Assembly (NCBI GenBank): GCA_900637675.1
Contig: LR134389.1
Span: forward strand, 62,001-126,000
Direction of reading: 5' to 3'
DNA from: Streptococcus equi subsp. equi
GTDB lineage: Bacteria > Bacillota > Bacilli > Lactobacillales > Streptococcaceae
Length of the DNA: 64,000 bases
Shown in pieces: positions 19,271 to 33,407 of the stretch (positions are counted from its first letter, which is position 1; each line of letters starts with the position of its first letter). A program made the position numbers and the translations under genes. The notes below the pieces were generated by a model that was not told the DNA's origin, made no database searches, and saw only the letters and a list, made by a program, of their open reading frames with translations.

Positions 19271-19636
19271 ATGGCTCGTATTGCTGGAGTTGATATTCCA
19301 AATGATAAGCGTGTAGTAATTTCACTTACCTATGTGTATGGAATTGGTCTTGCAACATCTAAAAAAATCTTAGCAGCAGCAGGTGTCTCTGAGGACATTC
19401 GTGTTAAAGATTTGACATCAGATCAAGAAGACGCTATCCGTCGCGAAGTGGATACAATTAAAGTTGAAGGTGATCTTCGTCGTGAAGTAAACCTAAATAT
19501 CAAGCGTTTGATGGAAATCGGTTCATATCGTGGAATTCGTCACCGTCGTGGACTTCCTGTACGTGGACAAAACACAAAAAACAATGCTCGTACTCGTAAA
19601 GGTAAAGCTGTTGCGATTGCAGGTAAGAAAAAATAA
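19271..19636 (+). CDS. rpsM: 30S ribosomal protein S13
   Basis: 121 residues ([33 protein letters not shown]) with the basic C-terminal tail [17 protein letters not shown] that contacts the P-site tRNA. AAAGGAG precedes the start. Confidence 0.98.
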   Translation: MARIAGVDIPNDKRVVISLTYVYGIGLATSKKILAAAGVSEDIRVKDLTSDQEDAIRREVDTIKVEGDLRREVNLNIKRLMEIGSYRGIRHRRGLPVRGQNTKNNARTRKGKAVAIAGKKK

Positions 19637-19653
19637 AATAGGAGGTAAAAAAA

Positions 19654-20037
19654 TTGGCTAAACCAACACGTAAGCGTCGTGTGAAAAAGAACATCGAATC
19701 TGGTGTTGCACATATTCACGCTACATTTAATAACACTATTGTTATGATTACAGATGTGCACGGTAATGCTTTAGCATGGTCATCAGCCGGTGCTCTTGGT
19801 TTTAAGGGTTCTCGTAAGTCAACTCCTTTTGCTGCTCAAATGGCTGCAGAGGCTGCTGCGAAATCTGCACAAGAACATGGTTTAAAAACTGTTGAAGTTA
19901 CTGTAAAAGGTCCTGGTTCAGGTCGTGAATCAGCTATTCGTGCCCTAGCTGCTGCCGGTCTTGAAGTAACTGCCATTCGTGATGTGACTCCTGTACCGCA
20001 TAATGGTGCTCGTCCTCCAAAACGTCGTCGTGTATAA
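19654..20037 (+). CDS. rpsK: 30S ribosomal protein S11
   Basis: 127 residues starting at TTG ([20 protein letters not shown]), ending [17 protein letters not shown]. It helps form the mRNA exit site on the platform. AGGAGG precedes the start. Confidence 0.98.
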
Positions 20038-20083
20038 TCACAGTAACAAATAGTACACAAGTTTCGTTTCGAGGGGTGAAAGA

Positions 20084-21022
20084 ATGATTGAGTTTGAAAA
20101 ACCAATAATAACAAAAATTGATGAAAATAAAGATTACGGTAGATTTGTAATCGAACCACTTGAACGTGGATATGGTACAACTCTAGGTAATTCACTTCGT
20201 CGTGTACTCTTGTCTTCACTTCCAGGTGCAGCTGTTACATCAATCAGAATTGATGGAGTACTACACGAATTTGATACAATCCCAGGTGTACGTGAAGATG
20301 TCATGCAAATTATCCTTAATGTTAAGGGACTTGCTGTGAAATCATACGTCGAAGACGAAAAGATTATCGAGCTTGATGTAGAAGGTCCAGCAGAGGTAAC
20401 AGCTGGAGATATTCTCACAGATAGCGATATCGAACTTGTTAACCCTGATCATTATCTTTTTACTATTGCTGATGGTTATACATTGAAGGCTTCAATGACT
20501 GTCGCTAAAAAACGCGGCTATGTACCAGCAGAGGGTAATAAAAAAGATGATGCACCTGTGGGGACGTTGGCAGTAGATTCAATCTATACGCCAGTAAAAA
20601 AGGTTAATTATCAAGTTGAGCCTGCTCGTGTAGGTAGTAATGACGGCTTTGATAAATTGACTATTGAAATCATGACAAACGGAACAATTATTCCCGAAGA
20701 TGCCTTAGGTTTATCTGCTCGAGTTTTAATCGAACACTTGAATTTATTTACTGATTTAACAGATGTTGCAAAGGCAACTGAAGTGATGAAGGAAGCTGAA
20801 AAAGTGAACGATGAAAAGGTACTTGATCGCACTATTGAGGAACTTGATTTGTCCGTACGCTCATATAACTGCTTGAAACGTGCCGGTATTAATACTGTCT
20901 TCGATTTAACAGAAAAATCTGAGCCTGAAATGATGAAGGTCCGTAACCTTGGACGTAAGAGTCTTGAGGAAGTAAAGGTCAAGCTTGCTGACTTAGGTTT
21001 GGGACTAAAAAACGATAAATAA
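20084..21022 (+). CDS. rpoA: RNA polymerase alpha subunit
   Basis: 312 residues. N-terminal dimerization domain with [20 protein letters not shown], flexible linker near residue 230, and a C-terminal domain ([35 protein letters not shown]) that binds UP elements and activators. GAGGGGTG precedes the start. Confidence 0.99.
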   Translation: MIEFEKPIITKIDENKDYGRFVIEPLERGYGTTLGNSLRRVLLSSLPGAAVTSIRIDGVLHEFDTIPGVREDVMQIILNVKGLAVKSYVEDEKIIELDVEGPAEVTAGDILTDSDIELVNPDHYLFTIADGYTLKASMTVAKKRGYVPAEGNKKDDAPVGTLAVDSIYTPVKKVNYQVEPARVGSNDGFDKLTIEIMTNGTIIPEDALGLSARVLIEHLNLFTDLTDVAKATEVMKEAEKVNDEKVLDRTIEELDLSVRSYNCLKRAGINTVFDLTEKSEPEMMKVRNLGRKSLEEVKVKLADLGLGLKNDK

Positions 21023-21036
21023 CATAGGAGGATAAA

Positions 21037-21423
21037 ATGGCTTACCGTAAACTAGGACGCACTAGCTCACAACGTAAAGCAATGCTTCGTGACTTAACGA
21101 CAGATCTTTTGATTAACGAATCAATTGTAACGACAGAAGCACGTGCAAAGGAAATCCGTAAAACAGTTGAAAAAATGATTACTCTTGGTAAACGTGGTGA
21201 TCTTCATGCTCGTCGCCAAGCAGCTGCATACGTTCGTAACGAAATCGCATCAGAAAACTATGATGAAGCTACTGATAAATACACATCAACAACAGCTCTT
21301 CAAAAACTTTTCTCTGAAATTGCGCCTCGTTATGCAGAACGCAACGGTGGATACACTCGTATCCTTAAAACAGAACCACGCCGCGGAGATGCTGCTCCAA
21401 TGGCGATTATTGAATTAGTTTAA
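21037..21423 (+). CDS. rplQ: 50S ribosomal protein L17
   Basis: 128 residues ([19 protein letters not shown]), last gene of the cluster. AGGAGG precedes the start. A structured RNA and a strong terminator follow directly. Confidence 0.98.
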
Positions 21424-21440
21424 TTTTTATCAATTTTGTT

Positions 21441-21527
21441 GAGTGTTATGATGATGGAGCAGTTCCTTTAAGCTGTTCTTAGTCTAGCTCTGGTCTACCG
21501 CTAGGACCTTTCCTAGCGGTAACACTC
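21441..21527 (+). ncRNA. 3'-UTR structured RNA, candidate L17 downstream element
   Basis: GAGTGTT (21441-21447) pairs with AACACTC (21521-21527) and closes a junction that contains GAGCAG/CTGTTC and a perfect 10-11 bp hairpin ACCGCTAGGA-cctt-TCCTAGCGGT. A conserved RNA called the L17 downstream element is known in the 3'-UTR of rplQ in Lactobacillales; position and multi-stem shape agree. I could not check it against the covariance model. Confidence 0.55.
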
Positions 21528-21545
21528 ACCATGTTGAGAATAAGT

Positions 21546-21608
21546 AACGCTTGTTTACGAAAGGTCTCTAAGCTGTAGGTGCCCTTCGTAAGCAGGCGTT
21601 TTGTTGTG
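21546..21608 (+). terminator. terminator of the ribosomal cluster
   Basis: A 19-base stem, AACGCTTGTTTACGAAAGG with CCCTTCGTAAGCAGGCGTT (two or three non-Watson-Crick positions), loop of 17, then TTGTTGT. Confidence 0.7.
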
Positions 21609-21880
21609 ACTCCATGTTAACTGTAGTAGATGACTAATATCTAATATCTAGAGAGGATCAGCTTGGTGCTCTCTTTTCTGATATTAAAAGCATTGGGAAT
21701 CTTGGTTTTGAAGTTCTTAAAGCTCCTAAAGCCAAAGTCTTTCGCTTGATGTCTTTGGTCATCTTGTTAGTGGTCTCCGGCTTAGCATTGGAATAAGGTA
21801 GTTCAAAGCATTGGTGATGTAAGATCTATACTTCCTGAAGGTCTTGAAAACCGTTTTGAAGGTGTGATTGACCTGTAGCG
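21608..21880 (-). mobile_element. ISL3-type transposase remnant (copy 1)
   Basis: Begins CTCCATGTTAACTGTAGTAG, the same end sequence as the fragments at 50620 and 52012. On the minus strand it carries the decayed 3' end of a transposase gene, with the stretch that in the 50620 copy reads IKDIKRNAFGFRN. Several stops and frameshifts make it non-functional. Everything but the 3' end of the IS is missing. Confidence 0.6.
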
Positions 21881-22109
21881 GGAGTAGATTAGATCAATGG
21901 CGTTTGGCTGCTTTGAAAATTTAGGTGACAATTGTTTTTGTATCTTTGTTTAAAAATGGTATAATATTAAAACATTAAACAAAATGTACATAAAAAAGCC
22001 ATATAAAAGAATGATATTAAGATAATGTGATCAATAGTTTTAGAAAATGAATGTGTAAGGTTAAGGTATGCCCCCTTGATATAATGCTAGTTTTACGAAG
22101 AGGCATTCT

Positions 22110-22690
22110 GTACAGACATAATGCACTCTTACAAATGATACGGTAATTGCTCAACAAGGCGCAACAGCCTTGGCAAATGTAATATTTGCCTTAGCTAGCA
22201 GCGAATTAGTTACGCTTGATACATAGACAAGGGTTTCTGGCATACAGCAGCAGATGGTGTGCCTGTCTCAGAGAGTGGCTGCTTGGCTTATCCTATTCAT
22301 GTTTTAAAACTTACAGGAGGTGTTATGTGGCCTTTGGTCGATGGATATTTAGCTAGGTGAACAGCTATTAGCTGTAAATATGAGGTAGGAGCTTTAGTTT
22401 GCATGATGTTAAATGAATTGAAACAGACTTAGGAAAGCTTGGCTTAGCAACTATCACGCAAGTTCTTAACAACGATAAAGATCGTATGGGAAAATATGAT
22501 CAAGCATCAACGGACATGAGATGTGTTTTATGAAGAAACCATTATACTTTTATAAGACTTATTTAGTTGTTTTTCTTTGCGGACTTGTTTGAGGAGTAGT
22601 CTACATAGGCAATAGGCTCAGGCTTACAGCACTTAGGAGACATTAGAGCATGAGAAGCACTAACTGGCTAGTGATAGAAAAGTAATAGCA
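22110..22690 (+). pseudogene. decayed small genes upstream of the LXG gene
   Basis: Several broken coding pieces can be read: one ending ITQVLNNDKDRMGKYDQAS..CVL with its TGA at 22531-22533, followed by an ATGA-overlapping start of MKKPLYFYKTYLVVFLCGLV that stops at 22592. An earlier piece reads DTVIAQQGATALANVIFA. LXG toxins are normally preceded by one or two small partner proteins, so these may be their remains. The 1.1 kb from 21890 to 22727 holds nothing intact. Confidence 0.35.
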
Positions 22691-22727
22691 CAGTGTTTTT
22701 ATAACTAACAAGAGGAGTAGACATTCT

Positions 22728-23978
22728 ATGAGTATTGACATGTATTTGAGCTTATCTGAAGAGCAGGCACAGAGTGTAGAGGCTGTCTTAGCTAGGCGAC
22801 AAACAGCCTATCAATCCTTACAGGAGACCTTGATCCAATTGATTTCTAACAGTCCTGATTTATCAGGGCGGACCTATGATTCTGCTAAGGCTTATAGTAG
22901 TCAAGTGCTAATTCCTTTGTTAAAGGGGTGTATGCTTTTAGATGAGGCGATTATAACAGCCTGTAAGAGGCTACCTAGTGAGTACCGTAGTCAGGTAGAC
23001 CAAATTGATTTGAAGGAGAGTGATCTGGTTGAGCGTATTGCCCAGTTCGATCATGTGATTGGTCGGTACATGGATTTGATTAGTATTGAATACAGTAGAG
23101 AGGAGCCTAGCTATTCTTATATCTCTCATTTAAGATCAGCTGAGCAGCTCCATCGGGCCGTTAAGCGGCGTCTTGAGGAGATATTGCGAAGGCTAAGGCA
23201 TTTTGATACCAACTCAGTTCACCTTTTTTCGACTATTCAGACTTTGGCAGCAGCGGTACAAATAGGCATGCGTCAAGCTAGGACCTCGTGGCATGCAGGA
23301 AGTCAGGTATTTGTGATTTCAGAGGATATGGCATGGGCCGATACGATTAATTCTAAGTGGTCAAAAAGTAAAGGGTTAAGCTATCTTAGTGATTATGTTT
23401 ACGACCCAGATGTGCTCTCTAAGAGAGCAGCTATTAATCACTCTTGGATTAAAACAGGCTATACTATGTCTAAAAATTTTGGCAAAGCTGTTTCAAAAGA
23501 TTATACAAAAGCAAGCTTTTTGAGCTATGGTAAGGCAGCCAAGGCGACTGGCTGGACTTCTATGGCAGTAGATACTGGAATAACTAGTGTAAGGGAATAC
23601 AATAAGAAAAATAGTAGAGCCTATGGCAGTGAGGGCAAGGCGCTTATTCATGCTAGTGTGGCTCAAATCAAGAGCATGGGACCTATAGAAGGGGCGATAA
23701 TTGGCAGTAAAGCTGGACCTTGGGGAGCATTAATGGGGTTTGTTACAGGAGGCATTAATGTTACTTGGGGAGTAGTGCATCCAGAGTCTAAGGACAACAT
23801 GTTTTTATGGATACAAGATAAAATGGATGATGTTTACGATTCGATTGTTCAGACAGATCTTGGCAAAGGGACGCACCATGCTAAAGAAAGTGTCAAAGGT
23901 CATATCGGTCGAGCTATTGTAAGGACATGGGACTTTGTCAGTCAATCATTTGGTAAAGGAGTGGGCTATGACATTTAA
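22728..23978 (+). CDS. LXG-domain protein, candidate type VII secretion effector
   Basis: 416 residues. The N-terminal 200 residues are helical with the LXG pattern (SIDMYLSLSEEQAQSVEAVL; LSGRTYDSAKAYSSQVLIPLLKG), which marks substrates of the Gram-positive type VII (ESX-like) system. The C-terminal part contains a glycine-zipper-like hydrophobic stretch (EGAIIGSKAGPWGALMGFV) seen in proteins that insert into membranes; I recognise no enzyme domain. AGAGGAG precedes the ATG. The next gene, a broken membrane protein, starts 11 bases before this one's end, as effector-immunity pairs often do. No secretion machinery genes are in the window. Confidence 0.75.
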   Translation: MSIDMYLSLSEEQAQSVEAVLARRQTAYQSLQETLIQLISNSPDLSGRTYDSAKAYSSQVLIPLLKGCMLLDEAIITACKRLPSEYRSQVDQIDLKESDLVERIAQFDHVIGRYMDLISIEYSREEPSYSYISHLRSAEQLHRAVKRRLEEILRRLRHFDTNSVHLFSTIQTLAAAVQIGMRQARTSWHAGSQVFVISEDMAWADTINSKWSKSKGLSYLSDYVYDPDVLSKRAAINHSWIKTGYTMSKNFGKAVSKDYTKASFLSYGKAAKATGWTSMAVDTGITSVREYNKKNSRAYGSEGKALIHASVAQIKSMGPIEGAIIGSKAGPWGALMGFVTGGINVTWGVVHPESKDNMFLWIQDKMDDVYDSIVQTDLGKGTHHAKESVKGHIGRAIVRTWDFVSQSFGKGVGYDI

Positions 23979-24792
23979 AGATCAGCTTTTTAGTGGGACG
24001 TTTGAGCAATCAAAAAAGATTGTGTCTAAAAGTATATTGACAGAAGAAGGTGCGCAGATTGGAGTATTCTCATCTATGAGTCTATGGAAGAGAATAACAG
24101 GCTTGATGATGTTGCCATTATTTGCTATTTCATATGGAGTAGGAGTTGTGTTACCTGAACACTTTCAATAATCAACAGAAGGAGTTCAAGCTATTTCATT
24201 GGCTGCAATAGAGATTATTGCCAGATTAGGACAGTTCAGTCGATACTTTATCATTTGTTTTATTTGTATGTCTGTTGGATTAATTATTAGTAATATCCTT
24301 CCAAAGCCTAACTAGGCTTATCAATTATTATATGGCAATGCTACTCTTATTATACTTAGTATTACAACTATTATCTCAGCCTTCCCTTTAACTGCTGGCC
24401 TTACAATTGCAGCTTTTGGCTGGATCGGTTTTTTGCTTCAGCTATTGCTTTGCCTTTATTTGTGGAAGGTTTGTGTCATAGATAAGTGTCAACAGCTACG
24501 CACAGCAATTTATCAAGAAAGCACCATAGCACCTGATTGGGGCAGTAAGCTAGTAAGCTTTATTAAGTCTTATGGTGGTATCTTATTAGGCCTCTCTGTT
24601 CTCAACCGCTGGACTCTCAATCTAGGAGAGCTAGTCAAGGAAAGCCCTGGTTTGTTGAGTTTTCTGTACGGCTGGATTTTTCTATTGTTCATGTTTTTGA
24701 TGCTATTTGCACTGGGTCAAGCGTTAAAAAATACCATCATAGCCTATTATTTTTTAGATATCAAAAAGAATACCGCAAGCATTTTAATATAA
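23968..24792 (+). pseudogene. polytopic membrane protein, probable LXG partner/immunity gene, two nonsense mutations
   Basis: A single frame of 275 codons runs from ATG 23968 (SD AAAGGAG) to 24792 and is broken only by in-frame TAA at 24169-24171 and TAG at 24313-24315. The joined sequence has about six hydrophobic segments (for example GLMMLPLFAISYGVGVVL, YFIICFICMSVGLIISNIL, LYGWIFLLFMFLMLFALG). Overlap with the LXG gene suggests an immunity or accessory role. Two substitutions rather than indels point to real decay, not sequencing error. Confidence 0.7.
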
Positions 24793-24862
24793 GCGATGAG
24801 CAGTGGTACGGTAAATGGCGTTTAAAAATATTATTAAAATAAACGATATAAGGAGTAATCAT

Positions 24863-25156
24863 ATGCAAAAAGAATTATTACCGTTAGGAAGTGTTGTCTA
24901 TCTAGAGGGAGCAACAAGCAAGCTAATGATTGTCGGACGTGGTCCTATATTTGAATCTAATGGCCAAAATGTCTACAGTGATTATGTTGGAGTAATGTAT
25001 CCAGAAGGGATCAATCCAGAAGACGCGATTTTTTTCAACCATGAAGATATTGCAAAAACAGTCTTTGAAGGCTTCAAGGACGAAGAAGAACAACGCTTTT
25101 TAGAAGTGTATTCTGATTGGGAGAGTACTTTAGAAATTTCCAAAATAAAGCTATAG
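24863..25156 (+). CDS. DUF4176 domain protein
   Basis: 97 residues from ATG 24863 after AAGGAG. The sequence KELLPLGSVVYLEGATSKLMIVGRG is the DUF4176 pattern, a small family that is frequent in type VII secretion loci next to LXG genes. Function unknown. An in-frame start 16 codons upstream has no ribosome site. It appears intact although its neighbours are decayed. Confidence 0.75.
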   Translation: MQKELLPLGSVVYLEGATSKLMIVGRGPIFESNGQNVYSDYVGVMYPEGINPEDAIFFNHEDIAKTVFEGFKDEEEQRFLEVYSDWESTLEISKIKL

Positions 25157-25356
25157 ATGAACTGTAGCAGATATATTTGTCAGTAGATTGTCATGATTAT
25201 ATTGAAAGATTATGACTTTCTCTGGCTTAAATACCTCTAAAGTTCCAAAGTTTAGAAAAGGCTTTAAAATGAGTGTTATAATAGCATTTATGCTCATTAA
25301 ATAAAGGTAGCATTTCAATAGAATCGGTAAAAAAATAAAAAACCTGTCAAAACCTC

Positions 25357-25386
25357 TTGACAATTAAAGGTAAGATATCGTATACT
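25357..25386 (+). promoter_or_regulatory. rRNA promoter P1
   Basis: TTGACA, 18 bases, TATACT, about 220 bases before 16S. The 200 bases before it (25157-25356) contain no gene. Confidence 0.75.
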
Positions 25387-25443
25387 AGTGAAGCTGTCGG
25401 CGAGCACTAGCTCAAGTTAATGAAAAAAAGGTAAAAAAAGTAG

Positions 25444-25472
25444 TTGACAAAGGCAGTCTAAGCTGATAGAAT
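25444..25472 (+). promoter_or_regulatory. rRNA promoter P2
   Basis: TTGACA, 17 bases, TAGAAT. Tandem promoters are usual for Firmicute rRNA operons. The leader that follows (25480-25603) contains the standard pre-16S processing sequence. Confidence 0.75.
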
Positions 25473-25603
25473 GTAATAGTTGTCTCGTGAGACAAAGACC
25501 TTTGAGAACTGAATAAGACGACCTAAACGTGCGGGTTACGGAAGTAACCTGTCAATAAAGAAACAAGTCAGTAATGACGTCGAGTTAAGAGCTCAAACAC
25601 TGA

Positions 25604-27163
<1,560 letters not shown>

Positions 27164-27378
27164 AAAAAGGAAGCACGTTTAGCGTCTTATTTAGTTTTGA
27201 GAGGTCTTGAAATAAGTCATGAGAACGTTAAGAAACCCGTATGACAATAGGGAACTGACGCAGAGTCGTAGGACTCAAGGAAGTGATTCTTTTTCACTAG
27301 GGTTTTAGTTCGAATACAGTTTGGCTTCATACAGACCATTGATAAGAGTATACATATACAAGTACATTTATAGTGTAC

Positions 27379-27451
27379 GGGGCCTTAGCTCAGCTGGGAG
27401 AGCGCCTGCTTTGCACGCAGGAGGTCAGCGGTTCGATCCCGCTAGGCTCCA
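27379..27451 (+). tRNA. tRNA-Ala (TGC)
   Basis: 73-base cloverleaf with anticodon loop TTTGCAC, in the 16S-23S spacer as in other streptococci. CCA is not encoded. Confidence 0.97.
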
Positions 27452-27524
27452 TTATCTAGGATACAAAGAGAAGTTTGGGTTACCTAATTTTCTGTATTCT
27501 AAGATATATAAGATATAGTTCAAG

Positions 27525-27646
27525 TAATTGAACACGACCTCATTTTTTAGGAAAAAAGATAAATCTCCTCGTGTGTAAAGCACACATCGTCGATTTCCTA
27601 TTTTTCTACAAAAATGCCCAACAAGTTGGGACGGTCTTAGTATCTT
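27525..27646 (+). repeat. structured intergenic element, copy D (tRNA-Ala/23S spacer)
   Basis: TAATTGAACACG .. AAAAAAGATAAATC, central hairpin GTGTG-taaa-(G)CACAC, CGTCGATTTCCTATTTTT, then CTTAGTATCTT. The core is the same as in the ribosomal protein operon copies, but its hairpin has different bases that still pair. It would be in the pre-rRNA transcript. Confidence 0.6.
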
Positions 27647-27758
27647 AATCTTGTCCATTGAAAATTGAATAACTATATCATATTCCGCAATCAAAAAAGA
27701 TTGTAAGAAAGTAACAAGAAATAAACCGAAACGCTGTGATAACGAGTTTAAAAAATAA

Positions 27759-30660
<2,902 letters not shown>

Positions 30661-30741
30661 GATGAAACCAGTCGCTATTGACAGCTTAAGGAATTCTTGT
30701 TAGACTATAGTTATTCAATTTTGAGTGGAGAAGACTCGTAA

Positions 30742-30859
30742 GTTAAGTGACGATAGCCTAGGAGATACACCTGTACCCATGCCGAACACAGTAGTTAAGC
30801 CCTAGAACGCCTGAAGTAGTTGGGGGTTGCCCCCTGTGAGATACGGAAGTTGCTTAGCT
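30742..30859 (+). rRNA. rrf: 5S ribosomal RNA
   Basis: About 117 bases, GTTAAGTGACGATAGCC .. CGAACACAGTAGTTAAGCCC .. TTGCTTAGC. Ends estimated from terminal stem pairing. Confidence 0.95.
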
Positions 30860-30872
30860 TAGATCCACTTGG

Positions 30873-30945
30873 GGGAGTTTAGCTCAGCTGGGAGAGCATC
30901 TGCCTTACAAGCAGAGGGTCAGCGGTTCGATCCCGTTAATTCCCA
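30873..30945 (+). tRNA. tRNA-Val (TAC)
   Basis: Anticodon loop CTTACAA. First of a 12-tRNA array that follows 5S and is probably co-transcribed with rRNA. Confidence 0.96.
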
Positions 30946-30950
30946 TTTTA

Positions 30951-31021
30951 GCGGGTGTAGTTTAGTGGTAAAACTACAGCCTTCCAAGCTGTTGTCGCGA
31001 GTTCGATTCTCGTCACCCGCT
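30951..31021 (+). tRNA. tRNA-Gly (TCC)
   Basis: Anticodon loop CTTCCAA; acceptor stem GCGGGTG paired with CACCCGC. Confidence 0.96.
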
Positions 31022-31050
31022 TTATAGTTTTCCCAAGCTATAGTGTGCTT

Positions 31051-31124
<74 letters not shown>

Positions 31125-31136
31125 TTAAGATATGAT

Positions 31137-31208
31137 GGTCCGTTGGTCAAGGGGTTAAGACACCGCCTTTTCACGGCGGTAACACGGGTTCGAATCCCGT
31201 ACGGACTA
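31137..31208 (+). tRNA. tRNA-Glu (TTC)
   Basis: Anticodon loop TTTTCAC; acceptor GGTCCGT paired with ACGGACT. Confidence 0.96.
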
Positions 31209-31218
31209 TATTGTCATT

Positions 31219-31308
31219 GGAGGATTACCCAAGTCCGGCTGAAGGGAACGGTCTTGAAAACCGTCAGGCGTGTAACAGCGTGCGTGGGTTCGAATCCCAC
31301 ATCCTCCT
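31219..31308 (+). tRNA. tRNA-Ser (TGA)
   Basis: 90 bases with a long variable arm; anticodon loop CTTGAAA. Confidence 0.95.
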
Positions 31309-31319
31309 TTAAAGATTAT

Positions 31320-31393
<74 letters not shown>

Positions 31394-31417
31394 TTATATA
31401 AAAGATATATGCTGGTT

Positions 31418-31490
31418 GGCTCGGTAGCTCAGTTGGTAGAGCAATGGATTGAAGCTCCATGTGTCGGCGGTTCGATTCCGTCTCGCGCCA
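31418..31490 (+). tRNA. tRNA-Phe (GAA)
   Basis: Anticodon loop TTGAAGC. The acceptor stem GGCTCGG/TCGCGCC has one mismatch at pair 4-69. Confidence 0.94.
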
Positions 31491-31509
31491 TAGTAATTTA
31501 ATATGTTTT

Positions 31510-31590
31510 GGAAAGATAGCGAAGAGGCTAAACGCGGCGGACTGTAAATCCGCTCCTTCGGGTTCGGGGGTTCGAATCCCTCTCTTTCCA
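31510..31590 (+). tRNA. tRNA-Tyr (GTA)
   Basis: 81 bases with a long variable arm; anticodon loop CTGTAAA. Confidence 0.95.
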
Positions 31591-31596
31591 TCCTGA

Positions 31597-31667
31597 ACGG
31601 GCATAGTTTAAAGGTAGAACTAAGGTCTCCAAAACCTTCAGTGTGGGTTCGATTCCTACTGCCCGTG
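31597..31667 (+). tRNA. tRNA-Trp (CCA)
   Basis: Anticodon loop CTCCAAA; acceptor ACGGGCA paired with TGCCCGT. Confidence 0.95.
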
Positions 31668-31677
31668 TTCAGAATAT

Positions 31678-31751
31678 GGCGGGTGTGGTGAAGTGGTTAA
31701 CACATCAGATTGTGGCTCTGACATTCGTGGGTTCGATTCCCATCACTCGCC
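31678..31751 (+). tRNA. tRNA-His (GTG)
   Basis: Anticodon loop TTGTGGC. Includes the extra G-1 opposite C73 that histidyl-tRNA synthetase requires. Confidence 0.95.
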
Positions 31752-31759
31752 TATTTTAT

Positions 31760-31831
31760 TGGGGTATAGCCAAGCGGTAAGGCAAGGGACTTTGACTCCC
31801 TCATGCGTTGGTTCGAATCCAGCTACCCCAG
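31760..31831 (+). tRNA. tRNA-Gln (TTG)
   Basis: Anticodon loop CTTTGAC; acceptor TGGGGTA paired with TACCCCA. Confidence 0.95.
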
Positions 31832-31849
31832 TTTAGTTTTATACTTAAA

Positions 31850-31933
31850 GCCGGCGTGGCGGAATTGGCAGACGCGCTGGACTCAAAATCCAGTGTCCGC
31901 AAGGACGTGCCGGTTCGACCCCGGCCGCCGGTA
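31850..31933 (+). tRNA. tRNA-Leu (CAA)
   Basis: 84 bases with a long variable arm; anticodon loop CTCAAAA. Last tRNA of the array. Confidence 0.95.
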
Positions 31934-31951
31934 TAGTTTAAAAATATTGAA

Positions 31952-31983
31952 AAAACAAGGTTTGTAAACCTTGTTTTTTTGTT
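31952..31983 (+). terminator. terminator of the rrn-tRNA operon
   Basis: Perfect stem AAAACAAGGTTT-gt-AAACCTTGTTTT followed by further T residues. Confidence 0.9.
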
Positions 31984-32240
31984 TTATGACTTGATGTCAG
32001 AGGATCAGATTGGTCCTCTCTAGATGTTAAAGGTAATGAGAATCTTGGCTTCAAAGCTCCTAAATCCAAAGCATTGCGCTTGATGTCTTTGATCACCTGT
32101 TAGTGGCGTGCAGCTTAGCGTTTGAATTTGGAATAAGGTTGCTCCAAGGCATGTGTGATGTGAGCTTTGGATACTAGGACTTTTAGCCAATTCTTTGTGG
32201 GTGAGCTTTTTCTTTACGTTTGGTTTTGATTAATGTCGCA
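31984..32240 (-). mobile_element. ISL3-type transposase remnant (copy 2)
   Basis: Sequence related to the 21608 and 50620 copies over AATCTTGGCTTCAAAGCTCC and CAAAGCATTGCGCTTGATGT. It is frameshifted, lacks the outer inverted repeat and abuts the rrn terminator. It fills most of the gap between the tRNA array and the MFS gene. Confidence 0.55.
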
Positions 32241-32276
32241 ATATCAGTTATCATGTGTTCTCTGGTTAATGACGCT

Positions 32277-33407
32277 TTAGCAAATATCGTATTGTCTTAG
32301 CATCTTGTTTGAGAAATAAAGCAGACTAATTAAGATAAGCGAACCCAAGGCAAGTGTTGGGATGGTTACGGTATAAAAAGCACTGAAAACTTCACCAAGA
32401 TGCTCATCAGGAATCTCAGTTCGTAAAATAGGTTTTTGGGTAACATGCGTTATTCCGAGAAATAGACAGGAAAGAAACCAAAGAAGCAACAAACCAAAAC
32501 GGTTGGGGACTAATGCTGTAAGGCCAATACCGGTGCCCAAAAGGGTAGTTGCTAGCCAAAAAGCTTTTCCTACACTTAACTTTTGCAAGACAAGGTTAGC
32601 AACAAAGGTTGTTCCTACCAGGGTTCCGATAGCACTTACAGATACTAAGAGGCCATAAAAAGCTGAATTCCCTACCTCTCTTGCTATTAATAACTGATAG
32701 ACATTTAAGCTGGCAAAAAGGAAATTAGCGATAGCACCTCCCAATGTGATGGCTAACACCACTTTATTGTGCCAGATAAAGCGCAAGCCACTTAAAAAGT
32801 CTGTTCGTTCATTTGTTTGTTCAATTATTTCTTTAAATGCTATTCTTCTAAAAAATAGGATTGAACCTAAGAAGGTAACGATATTAATGAAAAGCAAAGG
32901 AATGTAGCTGATCACAGAAAGCAAAAAGCCACTGATGGCAGTAAAAACATAATCTGTTCCATTATAAGCCACTGACATATACATTTCTGCTTTAGCTAGA
33001 TCTTTAGTAGGAATGAGTTTAGGTACAAGAGCATCTTGAACAGTATAGGTATTCAACCCAACCATAGAAGCCAGAAAAACACAACTAAAAATAATGGTTA
33101 AGCTAAGACTTGCGTGTATCTCTCTTAAGGACATTCCTAAAATAATACCTAAGACAGCCAATAATTGGGCCCACTCCAGAATCACTAGCAGGTTCTTCTT
33201 AGGGTACGAATCAATCTTTTTTCCAAAGATAAAGGAGAAGGTGTTTGGAATAAAAATGAGAAAGTTCAATAATCCAACATACCAAGTACTATTAGTGGTT
33301 TCTAGTACATACCAGGACAGCACTAGGGTATAAATCGAGTCACCGCAATTGCTAATCAGTCGCCCCAGAAATAACCGGCAAAAATCATTATATTTCCTTA
33401 ATATCAT
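32277..33407 (-). CDS. MFS efflux transporter
   Basis: 376 residues from the ATG at 33407, which has AAAGGA six bases upstream; the ATG ten codons earlier (33437) has no ribosome site and lies only about 8 bases from the -10 box. About 10-12 membrane segments, with GRLISNCGDSIYTLVLSWYV at the N terminus and a cytoplasmic loop FGKKIDSYPKKNL. It resembles the Mef/EntS-like MFS group of macrolide or siderophore exporters, but the substrate cannot be assigned. Codes alone on the minus strand. Confidence 0.85.
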   Translation of the reverse strand: MILRKYNDFCRLFLGRLISNCGDSIYTLVLSWYVLETTNSTWYVGLLNFLIFIPNTFSFIFGKKIDSYPKKNLLVILEWAQLLAVLGIILGMSLREIHASLSLTIIFSCVFLASMVGLNTYTVQDALVPKLIPTKDLAKAEMYMSVAYNGTDYVFTAISGFLLSVISYIPLLFINIVTFLGSILFFRRIAFKEIIEQTNERTDFLSGLRFIWHNKVVLAITLGGAIANFLFASLNVYQLLIAREVGNSAFYGLLVSVSAIGTLVGTTFVANLVLQKLSVGKAFWLATTLLGTGIGLTALVPNRFGLLLLWFLSCLFLGITHVTQKPILRTEIPDEHLGEVFSAFYTVTIPTLALGSLILISLLYFSNKMLRQYDIC

